The notes under the pieces are model-generated. The model was not told the DNA's origin. It did no database searches and saw only the letters and a list, made by a program, of their open reading frames with translations. Positions 6,644 through 14,556 of a stretch of 14,556 nt of DNA are shown here, in pieces; the stretch's first letter is position 1, and each line of letters starts with the position of its first letter. The translations under genes were made by a program, and so were the position numbers. Source of the DNA: CAYSCZ01 sp964429655 (GTDB lineage Bacteria > Bacteroidota > Bacteroidia > Cytophagales > Cyclobacteriaceae); assembly GCA_964429655.1 (NCBI GenBank), contig CAYSCZ010000074.1, forward strand, positions 1 to 14,556. Direction: 5' to 3'.

Positions 6644-8371
6644 TTAATAACCAGGATTTTGTGCCAGCACATCTGATCCCTGAAGATCAATCTCAGACTG
6701 GGGTATAGGTAAAAATTCATCTCTACCATTATCAAACCTAGAACCACTAAATTGTATACCTATAAACTGATTCTCATGTGCCAAATAATCATTGAGCACG
6801 GATTCTGCCACGCCCCATCTTACCAGATCATAAAACCTATGACCTTCGCCACTAAGCTCAAGTTTTCTCTCAAACCTTAGTGCCTGTCTGGCTTCGTCTT
6901 GACCCAAACCTGTTGAATACAATCCAACATTGTAATTTGCAGCAGGTGTTCCATCATCATTGAACAATACCGAGTTAGCTGCCCTTTCTCTAACCTGATT
7001 GATGTAGCCCATACCAGCAGCAACATTGCCAAGCTCTATTTCAGCCTCTGCAGCCATCAATAAAACATCCGCAAATCTGATCATAACATAATTAACCGTG
7101 GTATAACCCGGTGTCCATGAACTTCCATCATTTTCTGTGCCTATTCCACCCTGATAGTAACTAAATTTTTTAGGTGAGTAGGGACCGCCGTGAGACTGCT
7201 GTCTGATCCAGTCATTGCCGGGATGGGGGCCCCAATCAAGATATGGAATTCCTCTTCTTCCTACACTATGATCCAACCTTGGATCTACAGGGCCGGCGTC
7301 GAGCGTAAAAGGATCGGCACTAGATAACCCAAAATCGTTGACCAATGCATTTGAACCATCGTTATATGAACCATCTAATAATGGTAATCCATTGTCATCT
7401 GTACGAAAGGAATTGGCTAATTCAAAACTCGGCTGGTTAAATCCACAACATCCTCCTGGCCTGGCAGGGCCTGCTGAACCATGGGGAAAATTCAATACCT
7501 GTGCCGGGTTGGCATTAGCTACATTACCTGTACCTGTAGAAGCCTGTACAGCAAATATAGATTCTTTATTGTTATCAAAAGTTGCCCTAAAAAGATTTTG
7601 ATAATTTTCCATTAATCCATAAGCCTCTCCCTGAGCGGTTACCCCGTTGGCGATTACATCATCAAAAGCTGCTTTTGCCTGGGACCATTTTTGTTGAAAT
7701 AAAAATACTTTCCCCTGAAAAGCCCTGGCAGCCCATTTATTTGCCCTACCTGCATCACTTTGGGTAGCCGGTAAATTTTGGAAAGCAAACTCAAAATCAG
7801 CTTCAATGAATTGCCATAAGTCCTGATCATTTTGAACTGGTGAACCATCCCATGTCTCATCCACGTAAGGCGTATCATCGAAATTTTTCTTTAGCTCAAA
7901 GTAATAGACCCCTCTTAAGAATCTGGCCTCGGCTTCTTTTTCTATAGCAAACTGTTCAGAAACTGTCTCCTTGGGATTTTGGGCTAATCCAACGGCTGCA
8001 TTAGACCTTGCAACCCCTTCATAAGACCGGCTATATTTTTCAAACACAGAGGAGTTATTGGTCTGTGTTTCATATCTTTCGATCTCATTAACCTGTGATT
8101 GATCACCGGGATCGCTTCCCTTATTGGCATCACCACCGCGTACACTGCCCCAAAACCAATTAGACACATCAGAATAAAAACCTGTCCTGCCTAAGAGGTA
8201 AGAATAAGTACCTACTACTGCACCATCAATACCCGGTGCACTTGTCAACTGGTTCTCTGTCAATGAACCTGTAGGTGCCACGTCAAGAAAATCATCTCCA
8301 CAAGCCCCCGCAAAGACAACTGCCAGGACTAAAAGAAGTGATACCGTTCTTATTTTATTAATCATTATCAT
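6644..8371 (-). CDS. susD: SusD/RagB-family glycan-binding outer-membrane lipoprotein
   Basis: SusD proteins are surface lipoproteins that bind glycan and form a lid over the SusC transporter. The 575-residue length is normal. MIMINKIRTVSLLLVLAVVF is followed by AGAC, giving a lipidated Cys at residue 24, then GDDFLDVAPTG, the classic mature start. The N-terminal TPR-like SusD_3 region covers about 25-230 (EAEARFLRGVYYFELKKNF). The C-terminal SusD/RagB region includes IRFADVLLMAAEAEIELGN (about 431-449), ERKLELSGEGHRFYDLVRWG (501-520) and the terminal DVLAQNPGY. A second possible ATG is two codons in (8363-8365), and the sequence does not decide between them. It follows susC by 42 bases, so the two are co-transcribed. 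The substrate cannot be read from the sequence; the divergent GH20 gene suggests an amino-sugar glycan. The symbol is a family name. Confidence 0.95.
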   Translation of the reverse strand: MIMINKIRTVSLLLVLAVVFAGACGDDFLDVAPTGSLTENQLTSAPGIDGAVVGTYSYLLGRTGFYSDVSNWFWGSVRGGDANKGSDPGDQSQVNEIERYETQTNNSSVFEKYSRSYEGVARSNAAVGLAQNPKETVSEQFAIEKEAEARFLRGVYYFELKKNFDDTPYVDETWDGSPVQNDQDLWQFIEADFEFAFQNLPATQSDAGRANKWAARAFQGKVFLFQQKWSQAKAAFDDVIANGVTAQGEAYGLMENYQNLFRATFDNNKESIFAVQASTGTGNVANANPAQVLNFPHGSAGPARPGGCCGFNQPSFELANSFRTDDNGLPLLDGSYNDGSNALVNDFGLSSADPFTLDAGPVDPRLDHSVGRRGIPYLDWGPHPGNDWIRQQSHGGPYSPKKFSYYQGGIGTENDGSSWTPGYTTVNYVMIRFADVLLMAAEAEIELGNVAAGMGYINQVRERAANSVLFNDDGTPAANYNVGLYSTGLGQDEARQALRFERKLELSGEGHRFYDLVRWGVAESVLNDYLAHENQFIGIQFSGSRFDNGRDEFLPIPQSEIDLQGSDVLAQNPGY

Positions 8372-8413
8372 CTTTTTAAAAATTATCGTTTAACCCAAAT
8401 GTTTTATTAACAA

Positions 8414-11400
8414 TTAAAATGTAGCATTAATTCCCAAAAGAAAACTTCTGGTAATCGGAACATTACCCACATCTACACCAAAATTAGTATCTGCTTCCCC
8501 TCCAACTGAAGGATCCAGACCCTCATAGTCAGTAATGGTAAACACATTATTTGTAGAGAAGGACAACCTCAACCTATTTAGTCCTAGATTCTCCAAAACG
8601 TTTCCTGGAAGATTGTAAGAAAGTGTAATATTCTGCATCCTGAAATATCCTCCATCTTCCACGAAGAAGGAATTGGATTGACCTATAGTACTAAAATTTG
8701 AGATGTTTTCAAAAACAGGTATTTCGGCCCCGGTATTTTCTGGAGTCCATGAATCCAGTACACGGACATTACTTGCTGCACCCGGGAACAATGGATAAAA
8801 ATCAGTAAATAACCTGTTGGCGTGATAGATTTCATTTCCTAACTGGGCAAATCCATAAGCTTCAAATTCAAAATTCTTCCATTTTAAGTTGATGGTCAAA
8901 CCACCACTGAAATCGGGAATTGGGTTTCCAATGTTAGTCCTGTCGCCATCAACAGTGATTTCGCCATCGCCATTAATGTCTTTAAATTTAAATCTTCCCC
9001 TGGCTGCACCTTCCTGTGTGGCATGGCTGGCAACATCAGCTGCATCCTGAAACAATCCCTCTACCACAAATCCAAAGAAAGAGGATAGAGGCTGGCCAAC
9101 CTCATTTCTTACCGGCTCAATACCTCTAATGTTAATCGGCCCAACTATATTGTCTATGCCAGGACCAAATGCAACCACTTCGTTGTCAAGAAATCCTCCA
9201 TTTACCGCTATTTCATACCTTAGATCGCCTGCGTTCCCTTTATAAACAACCCTCAAATCAACACCTTTATTTTCCATAGATCCAACATTAGTAGATGGTG
9301 CTGCAGCTTGTGGACCGTTTTGTACAGAAATCGGTTGCACCAATAACATATCCTCAGTAGTCCTTTTCCAGAAATCGACAATCACATCAAGTTTTCCGTC
9401 TAAAAACAATGCGTCCAAACCAACATTGATGGTTTTATTTGTCTCCCAAATCGCATTAGGATTACCAAGCCTGTTTTGGAAGAAACCCTGGGTAGCACCA
9501 CTATTAGAACCGTTAATATTATAGGTTGACTCAAATATGCTGGTACCAAAAGAGGTAAATTGATTAGCACCGGCAACACCATTTACATTACCAACTTCAC
9601 CCCATCCTCCACGAATTTTCAAATCATCAATCCAGGTAAGTCCGTCCATGAAAGCTTCATCAGAGATCCTCCATGCAGCAGAAAGAGCAGGAAATACACC
9701 AAATCGTACATCTTCACCCAAAACAGAAGTGCCATCACGCCTTACCAGGAAAGTAAATAAATACTTGTCGGCATAGTTGTATTTTAAACGACCAAAAACT
9801 GAAGAGAAATTGGTACCATTATCCGTAGATCCGGTAGCAACTTGACTATTTATTGTGTTAATATTAACAAAATCCGGATCTGTAGAGAAAGGATCAATAC
9901 CGGTTACATTGCTATCTCTAAATTTCCCGGTATTCAATAATTCCTGTCCAAACAAAGCGTCAAAGCCATGTTTTCCAAAATCACGCTTATATTTCAACGT
10001 ATTGGTCCAAACCCAGTCAGTTGAGAAGAAGTGTGACTGGCCAAAACCAAAAGAGGAGTTATTTTCAGAATTCTCATAAGTTCGGCGGGTAAAAAACTTA
10101 TTGTTACCGTTAACATACCGACCACCAAAACTTGTACGGGCGATTAAATTTTCAATAGGTTCCACCTCTAAATAAGTATTACCAAATGCTTCCACAGTAA
10201 AAAAGCGGTCATTTCTTCTTCCAAACTGAGTGGCTATAGGATTTTCAGGGTTATTAAATCCCGGAGCAATGGTACCGGCAAAATTACCGAACTCATCACG
10301 CACAGGTATAACGGTAGGCATTCTGGCAGCCATGTTGATGATATTTTCGTCGTCAGATGAACCTGCTCCGCCGCCACCACCTAATAGACTTCTTACGCCT
10401 CGATAAGTGGTTTGAATATTTTCTCCAATCCGCACTTTATCTTTTACCACGTCAAATTCTGAGTTGGCTCTAAATGTGAACCGGTCGAATCTTTGGTTCT
10501 GAACCACACCCTCTTGTTGTTGGGCGTTCAAACCAATGTAGTATCGGTTCATCTCACCACCACCGGATAATCCAATATTATGTCTACTAACCAAAGCCGT
10601 GCTGGTCAATTCATCATACCAATCGGTTCCCGATTTATTAGCTCTTATGGTGAGGTGGATAGGCCCCGCATCAAAATCTGCATTACTAAGTTCTGCTGCC
10701 TCGCTTAAATTAACATCCGATGCACTTAGTGCAGCATCATTTCCAACCAATAAAAAATCCGGCAATACCGGTTCGTTACCGGTTCCATATTGAGGATGAT
10801 TAAATGAAGGCGCTTCACCGTTTGCTTCAGCAGCATTTCTTATGGCATTCCATGTCCACTCTGCCTGTTGCTGAGGATTTAAATTGTCAAATCCCTGCCC
10901 TGGTGTGGTGAAACCAATCTGGCCATTATAGGTAACCTGCATGCCGCTGTTTCTTTTCCCCTTTTTAGTGGTAATTACGATTACACCATTTGCTGCCCTG
11001 GCGCCATAAACCGCAGCAGAAGTAGCATCCTTCAGTACAGTGGTTTCCGCAATATCATCAGGTGCTAACCAATCAATATTAAATTGAGGAACACCATCCA
11101 CTACATACAATGGTTGGTTTCCACTTAATGCTCCGAATCCCCTTACCCTTACTTTACTGGTGGTACCGGGCTGACCGTTGGTGATTACTGTTACACCTGC
11201 AACCCGACCTTGAAGGGTTTGCTCAACATTTCCAGTAGGTGTTACCTGAAGCCCTCTGGCTTTAACGGTAGACACAGAGCCGGTGGTCTCTCTTCTTGAG
11301 TCCACAGAATAACCTGTTACAACTACTTCCTGAAGTTCAGCAACATCAAGTGCCATCTCCACATTGATGGTAGATTGATTGCCAATTGTAAACTCCTGTG

Positions 11401-11656
11401 CTGCATAACCGACAAAAGTAAAAACCAGTACATCCTCAGCGTTTGCATTAATAGAATAGTTTCCATTAATGTCCGTAATTGTACCTGTACTGGTACCCTT
11501 AACTACGATGGAAACCCCTGGAAGGGTGGAGCCATCGTCACTATCTACCACTGTCCCGCTAACTTGCTGCTGGGCAACGGCAGATGTCACAGAGAAGAAC
11601 ACAGCCAAAGCAAGTGCTCCTCCATACCTTAAATAGCTTGTAAAAAGTTTTTTCAT
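8414..11656 (-). CDS. susC: SusC/RagA-family TonB-dependent outer-membrane transporter
   Basis: This 1080-residue protein is the TonB-driven importer of a SusCD pair. A Sec signal (MKKLFTSYLRYGGALALAVF...) ends at AVA-QQQ near residue 28. Residues about 32-105 form the carboxypeptidase-regulatory-like domain (VSGTVVDSDDGSTLPGVSIV, FTFVGY). EVVVTGY at 110-116 precedes the plug (about 117-233), which includes RVRGFGALSGNQPLYVVDGV and the SusC/RagA signature VLKDATSAAVYGARAANGVI (207-226) with VITTKKGK. The rest is a beta-barrel ending in a C-terminal Phe (GINATF), the usual sorting signal. A glycine-rich RSLLGGGGGAGSSDD loop occurs near residue 430. It has no N-terminal STN-type signalling extension, so it does not itself look like an anti-sigma-linked transducer. 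It is the first gene of the operon, with susD 42 bases downstream. Confidence 0.96.
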   Translation of the reverse strand: MKKLFTSYLRYGGALALAVFFSVTSAVAQQQVSGTVVDSDDGSTLPGVSIVVKGTSTGTITDINGNYSINANAEDVLVFTFVGYAAQEFTIGNQSTINVEMALDVAELQEVVVTGYSVDSRRETTGSVSTVKARGLQVTPTGNVEQTLQGRVAGVTVITNGQPGTTSKVRVRGFGALSGNQPLYVVDGVPQFNIDWLAPDDIAETTVLKDATSAAVYGARAANGVIVITTKKGKRNSGMQVTYNGQIGFTTPGQGFDNLNPQQQAEWTWNAIRNAAEANGEAPSFNHPQYGTGNEPVLPDFLLVGNDAALSASDVNLSEAAELSNADFDAGPIHLTIRANKSGTDWYDELTSTALVSRHNIGLSGGGEMNRYYIGLNAQQQEGVVQNQRFDRFTFRANSEFDVVKDKVRIGENIQTTYRGVRSLLGGGGGAGSSDDENIINMAARMPTVIPVRDEFGNFAGTIAPGFNNPENPIATQFGRRNDRFFTVEAFGNTYLEVEPIENLIARTSFGGRYVNGNNKFFTRRTYENSENNSSFGFGQSHFFSTDWVWTNTLKYKRDFGKHGFDALFGQELLNTGKFRDSNVTGIDPFSTDPDFVNINTINSQVATGSTDNGTNFSSVFGRLKYNYADKYLFTFLVRRDGTSVLGEDVRFGVFPALSAAWRISDEAFMDGLTWIDDLKIRGGWGEVGNVNGVAGANQFTSFGTSIFESTYNINGSNSGATQGFFQNRLGNPNAIWETNKTINVGLDALFLDGKLDVIVDFWKRTTEDMLLVQPISVQNGPQAAAPSTNVGSMENKGVDLRVVYKGNAGDLRYEIAVNGGFLDNEVVAFGPGIDNIVGPINIRGIEPVRNEVGQPLSSFFGFVVEGLFQDAADVASHATQEGAARGRFKFKDINGDGEITVDGDRTNIGNPIPDFSGGLTINLKWKNFEFEAYGFAQLGNEIYHANRLFTDFYPLFPGAASNVRVLDSWTPENTGAEIPVFENISNFSTIGQSNSFFVEDGGYFRMQNITLSYNLPGNVLENLGLNRLRLSFSTNNVFTITDYEGLDPSVGGEADTNFGVDVGNVPITRSFLLGINATF

Positions 11657-11724
11657 ACTGCATTCGTTTGTTAATACTAAAATTTCACTAAAAGATAGTT
11701 TTTTGAACTTTGTTTTAAAAAAAT

Positions 11725-11732
11725 CAAAAATA
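11725..11732 (-). promoter_or_regulatory. Candidate -7 box for the susC-susD operon
   Basis: On the minus strand this reads TATTTTTG, matching TAnnTTTG, 68 bases upstream of the susC ATG. It is the only exact match for that direction in the region. No TTTG lies at the expected -33 spacing, and AT-rich DNA makes chance matches likely. Confidence 0.3.
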
Positions 11733-11833
11733 TTATTTTAAAAATGACCTGATTAGAATGATTATATTATATGTAGAAAATATATTTATATAAATCATAT
11801 TACAAGTCTGTATAATCTAACCACTACAATTCC

Positions 11834-11851
11834 AATTCAATCGTTTGAATT
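11834..11851. repeat. Inverted repeat in the divergent promoter region, possible operator
   Basis: AATTCAA-TCGT-TTGAATT is a perfect 7-base inverted repeat with a 4-base spacer, near the middle of the region between susC and the GH20 gene. Its position would suit a dimeric regulator acting on both genes, but AT-rich palindromes can arise by chance. Confidence 0.3.
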
Positions 11852-11902
11852 ATTTTTTTCGAACATAATAGAAATTTTACAATTATGCGAAATTTAATGG
11901 TA

Positions 11903-11910
11903 TATGTTTG
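11903..11910 (+). promoter_or_regulatory. Candidate -7 box for the GH20 hexosaminidase gene
   Basis: TATGTTTG matches TAnnTTTG exactly, 108 bases before the GH20 ATG, which would give a leader of about 100 bases. No clean -33 TTTG is visible upstream. The 19-bp palindrome at 11914-11932 sits just downstream, over the expected transcription start. Confidence 0.32.
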
Positions 11911-11913
11911 AAC

Positions 11914-11932
11914 ATTTCTAATATTTAGAAAT
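11914..11932. repeat. 19-bp perfect palindrome over the presumed GH20 transcription start, possible operator
   Basis: ATTTCTAA-TAT-TTAGAAAT is a perfect 8-base inverted repeat with a 3-base centre. It starts 3 bases after the candidate -7 box, where bound repressor would block initiation. A small RNA hairpin at the 5' end of the transcript is the alternative reading. Confidence 0.38.
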
Positions 11933-12018
11933 ATTTAACCTTAATTTTTGCATTACTTTTAATATGATTTTAAAATCAACAATACTTCCTAATAATAAAT
12001 TCAAAATAGTTAAAGAAA

Positions 12019-13908
12019 ATGCCTACGATTATCCAGACAACACTTTTTAGTTTATTTCTTTTGACTTGTAATTTGATGTTGGGTCAGCATATGATTATTC
12101 CTGAGCCTGTTAGCTATACACCAGGAAATAGTACTTTTTTACTCAGTAGTCAAACGGTCATTCAAGCGGACGTAAATAATGAAAAAATTGTCAATTATGT
12201 GGATCAGCTTAAGGATTACCTTTCAGTAATCAATCTTAACCCTGGCGTGTCATACGAAGGGCAGTCTTCAAAAGGTAATACTATTAACATTCAATTGTCT
12301 CCAAAAAATATTGAGGATATTGGGGATGAAGGGTATTTATTAAACATAAAAAAGGGCACCATTGAATTAATTGCCAATGATCCGGGCGGAATATTTAATG
12401 GCATACAAACCATGAAGCAACTCATCCCGGTGAACCCAGGCTATTCTTCGCTCATAAAAATACCTGGTTGTGAAATAAAAGACTATCCCAGGTTTGAGTG
12501 GAGGGGATTAATGTTGGATGTGAGCCGGCATTTTTTCTCTGTGGATGAGGTTAAAGCATATATTGATAAGATGTCTGAATATAAATTCAACACTTTTCAC
12601 TGGCATTTGACTGATGACGAAGGATGGCGAATAGAGATAAAATCATTACCAAAACTTACTGAAGTTGGTGCATGGCGCATGGAGAGATATGGCCGGTTTG
12701 GTGATAATAGACCCTATCCTAAAAAAGGTGAGCAGCCAACTTATGGTGGATATTACACACAGGCGCAAATAAAAGACGTGGTGGCTTATGCTGCTGACCG
12801 AAATATAACCATTGTGCCTGAGATCGATATGCCGGGTCATAGTATGGCGGCCCTGGCAGCCTATCCTGAATTATCCACCAAAGACGAGCCGAAGTTTGTG
12901 AATCCTGGATCAAAATTTGCAGAATGGTATGGTGATGGGCAGTTTAAGATGTTAATCGAAAATACGCTGGACCCCTCGGATGAGGCTGTGTATGAATTTG
13001 TAGATAAAGTTTTTACTGAAGTAGCTGAATTATTTCCTGGTGATTACATCCATATGGGTGGAGACGAAGCTTATCATGGATATTGGGATGAAAGCTCACA
13101 AGTGAGACGATTCATGAGAAAGAATAACATCAATAATTCGCATGAACTGCAGAGCTATTTTGTGAACAGGGTGAGTGACATCATAGCCAGTAAAGGAAAG
13201 AAAATGATCGGCTGGGACGAAATCCTTGAAGGCGAACTCAATGAAGGTTCTGTAGTAATGAGCTGGCGCGGGATGAAGGGAGGCATCGAAGCCGCTAAGC
13301 AGGGTTACAAAGTGGTGATGTCACCAACAACATTTGCTTATCTGGATTATACCCAGGGAGACCACAGTGTTGAAAACAGGATATATGCTGATTTATCACT
13401 TGAAAAAACCTACGCCTTTGAGCCGGTTCCTGAGGCTGCGAACCCTGAAATGATCATGGGCGGTCAGGGAAATTTATGGACGGAAGTAATCCCTACCCTT
13501 CAATTCGCTTTTTATATGACTTACCCACGAGCACTTTCATTGGCTGAAACGTTATGGAGTCAAAAGGAGAAGAAAGATTGGGAAAACTTCATTGTAAAAA
13601 CTGAAGAACACTTTCAAAGATTTGACAACATGGGGATAAACATTTCAAAAGCCGTCTACGAACCACAGGTAAATGTTTACAAGGAGGGAAAAAAAATAAT
13701 GTGTGAGCTAAAAAACTCTGTCCCCGGAACAGATATATTCTATACAATTGATAATACTTATCCGGTAAACTATGGATTGAGATACAAAACCCCTTTTGAG
13801 ATACCCAAGGGTGACCTGAGCCTAAGGACTCAAACGTTCAGAAATGGAGCGTCACTCGGCAGAGAACTCATCATTCACAGAACCGATCTGGAAAAAAGGG
13901 CGAAGTAA
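12019..13908 (+). CDS. Secreted GH20 beta-N-acetylhexosaminidase with C-terminal CHB_HEX_C domain
   Basis: GH20 enzymes remove terminal beta-linked GlcNAc or GalNAc by substrate-assisted catalysis. The 629-residue protein begins with a signal peptide (MPTIIQTTLFSLFLLTCNLM, cleavage likely near LGQ-HM). Residues about 25-155 are the GH20b domain (IPEPVSYTPG... GIFNGIQTMKQLIP). The catalytic barrel spans about 158-515: RGLMLDVSRHF (substrate Arg162), HWHLTDDEGWRIE, VPEIDMPGH, the catalytic pair Asp349-Glu350 in HMGGDEAYHGYW, GWDEIL and MSWRG, with GGQGNLWTE near the end. All expected active-site residues are present. Residues about 545-620 resemble the chitobiase/hexosaminidase C-terminal domain (DIFYTIDNTYP). 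It is transcribed away from susC and probably processes oligosaccharides in the periplasm or at the surface for the SusCD system. Specificity (chitin, N-glycan or other) cannot be told. Confidence 0.95.
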   Translation: MPTIIQTTLFSLFLLTCNLMLGQHMIIPEPVSYTPGNSTFLLSSQTVIQADVNNEKIVNYVDQLKDYLSVINLNPGVSYEGQSSKGNTINIQLSPKNIEDIGDEGYLLNIKKGTIELIANDPGGIFNGIQTMKQLIPVNPGYSSLIKIPGCEIKDYPRFEWRGLMLDVSRHFFSVDEVKAYIDKMSEYKFNTFHWHLTDDEGWRIEIKSLPKLTEVGAWRMERYGRFGDNRPYPKKGEQPTYGGYYTQAQIKDVVAYAADRNITIVPEIDMPGHSMAALAAYPELSTKDEPKFVNPGSKFAEWYGDGQFKMLIENTLDPSDEAVYEFVDKVFTEVAELFPGDYIHMGGDEAYHGYWDESSQVRRFMRKNNINNSHELQSYFVNRVSDIIASKGKKMIGWDEILEGELNEGSVVMSWRGMKGGIEAAKQGYKVVMSPTTFAYLDYTQGDHSVENRIYADLSLEKTYAFEPVPEAANPEMIMGGQGNLWTEVIPTLQFAFYMTYPRALSLAETLWSQKEKKDWENFIVKTEEHFQRFDNMGINISKAVYEPQVNVYKEGKKIMCELKNSVPGTDIFYTIDNTYPVNYGLRYKTPFEIPKGDLSLRTQTFRNGASLGRELIIHRTDLEKRAK

Positions 13909-14097
13909 CTACAATGTAGACAGGATTGAGTTTTATCGTTTTACTGGTGAAATTTTTAATTATTTTTATAAAGGCCCGTTTGTTAAAGGAAGTCAAAATA
14001 TAGAGAAGTAGTAAGAGATCAATGCCAAAGCCAAATTAATCAATTGTAATAAAGGAATAATCAATACCCTTAATTGAAAGCTCCCCCATGAAATAAA
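13909..14097. other. Gene-free spacer between the GH20 gene and MITE copy B
   Basis: These 189 bases hold no supported gene. A short CTACA-A-TGTAG inverted repeat follows the GH20 stop, but there is no immediate T-run, so no confident terminator is called. Confidence 0.4.
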
Positions 14098-14261
14098 CCA
14101 GATTTGTCATTGGAATTTTGTCATGAAGGGTTAAAGTCCAAAAAATCAGGCACTTAGGTCGAGGAGGCATAGCATCGCTATGGTGACGAGCCAATAACAT
14201 GTTTAGTGTCTGATTTGAAGTGATTTAACCATGTAATAGAAAGTCTAATGACAATTCTGGG
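14098..14261 (-). mobile_element. MITE-like palindromic element, copy B (164 bp, inverted relative to copy A)
   Basis: This copy is the reverse complement of 2409-2573 with one visible substitution inside (GGACTT for GGGCTT in copy A orientation) and one end base missing. It is flanked by ATAAA at 14093-14097 and 14262-14266, a 5-bp target duplication different in sequence from that of copy A but identical in length. It carries the same terminal repeats and central GCTATG/CATAGC hairpin and has no coding capacity. It lies 189 bases after the GH20 stop; whether it also works as a transcript end there is unknown. No interrupted gene is recognisable at this site. Confidence 0.88.
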
Positions 14262-14307
14262 ATAAATGGTTCAGGATAAAATAATGCTGTTGAAACTGAT
14301 GAAAAAA

Positions 14308-14493
14308 TTATGACAGTATATGGATTTTTCCGGGTTGTCGCTGAACTGCGAAAACCATGGCCAGGAGTGGCAGGCCGGGTATTATAAAAGGCCCCGCATA
14401 ATCATATCCAGCCAGGAAGACGATCTTACCTGTAACGAGAAAGGTTACTGCGATAAATAAAAAGTACCGGTAAAAGACCTGCAACTTTATCAA
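14308..14493 (-). CDS. Small two-helix membrane protein or gene fragment, unknown
   Basis: The 61-codon frame begins with TTG (14491-14493) shortly after an in-frame TAG, reads IKLQVFYRYFLFIAVTFLVT, and contains two hydrophobic stretches (about residues 8-29 and 32-50) separated by GYDYAG, ending with a basic QRQPGKIHILS tail. I do not recognise a family. Residue choice looks like a real membrane protein, but no ATG start or clear ribosome site supports it, so it could be a remnant of a longer gene. It lies just beyond MITE copy B. Confidence 0.4.
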   Translation of the reverse strand: MIKLQVFYRYFLFIAVTFLVTGKIVFLAGYDYAGPFIIPGLPLLAMVFAVQRQPGKIHILS

Positions 14494-14556
14494 TAACTAC
14501 GTTAACCCAAAAAATTCATCTGGGATATGATAATTTGAGTGTAAGGTGTTAATTTT

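Larger units (their letters stand above)
11657..12018. promoter_or_regulatory. Divergent intergenic regulatory region between susC and the GH20 gene
   Basis: These 362 strongly AT-rich bases contain no gene and must carry the promoters for susC (leftward) and the hexosaminidase (rightward). They hold one TAnnTTTG-type box in each direction and two inverted repeats, listed separately. No riboswitch-like conserved structure was recognised. Confidence 0.7.

Noticed and set aside
2409..14261. The whole glycan locus as a composite transposon bounded by the two inverted elements
   Set aside because: Each copy has its own matching 5-bp target duplication, so they inserted singly; a composite insertion would share one duplication at the outer ends.

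Overview
The window looks like chromosome of a marine- or soil-type member of the Bacteroidota, probably of the Cytophagales kind. The pointers are an AT-rich SusC/SusD pair, a SusC-type carboxypeptidase-regulatory leader domain, lipoprotein signals of the Bacteroidota type, candidate TAnnTTTG -7 promoter boxes, and a small cysteine-rich protein resembling the HYC_CC_PP family. The taxonomic placement is inference from gene content only.

Layout. Positions 1-319 (minus) hold the N-terminal part of the cysteine-rich protein, running off the left edge. Positions 378-1243 are a graveyard of insertion sequences: the 3' end of an IS3-family element, with its terminus, is fused to a decayed IS110-family transposase (frameshift, two stops, catalytic Glu replaced by Gly). 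A structured noncoding stretch upstream of the IS110 gene may be the remains of its guide-RNA region. Then come a multi-pass membrane protein (1534-2169, minus) and a broken C-terminal piece of cydB, a cytochrome bd oxidase subunit (2258-2779, minus). A 165-bp palindromic MITE-like element sits inside this cydB piece.

The main functional unit is 3135-13908, a polysaccharide-utilization-type locus. On the minus strand, susC (8414-11656) and susD (6644-8371) are followed by a strong intrinsic terminator and then by a large FG-GAP/VCBS and ASPIC/UnbV repeat lipoprotein (3135-6518). Divergently, on the plus strand, lies a secreted GH20 beta-N-acetylhexosaminidase (12019-13908). Together they suggest cell-surface capture and TonB-dependent import of a glycan containing N-acetylhexosamine (chitin-, glycoprotein- or peptidoglycan-derived), trimmed by the GH20 enzyme. 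No regulator gene is present in the window. The 362-bp divergent intergenic region carries candidate promoters and two inverted repeats that could be operators.

The most distinctive observation is a pair of nearly identical copies of the 165-bp element, in opposite orientation, at 2409-2573 and 14098-14261, bracketing the whole glycan locus. Each copy is flanked by its own 5-bp direct repeat (TTAAA; ATAAA). Removing the left copy plus one TTAAA exactly restores the cydB reading frame. This is therefore a real mobile element with 5-bp target duplication, and the two copies inserted independently.
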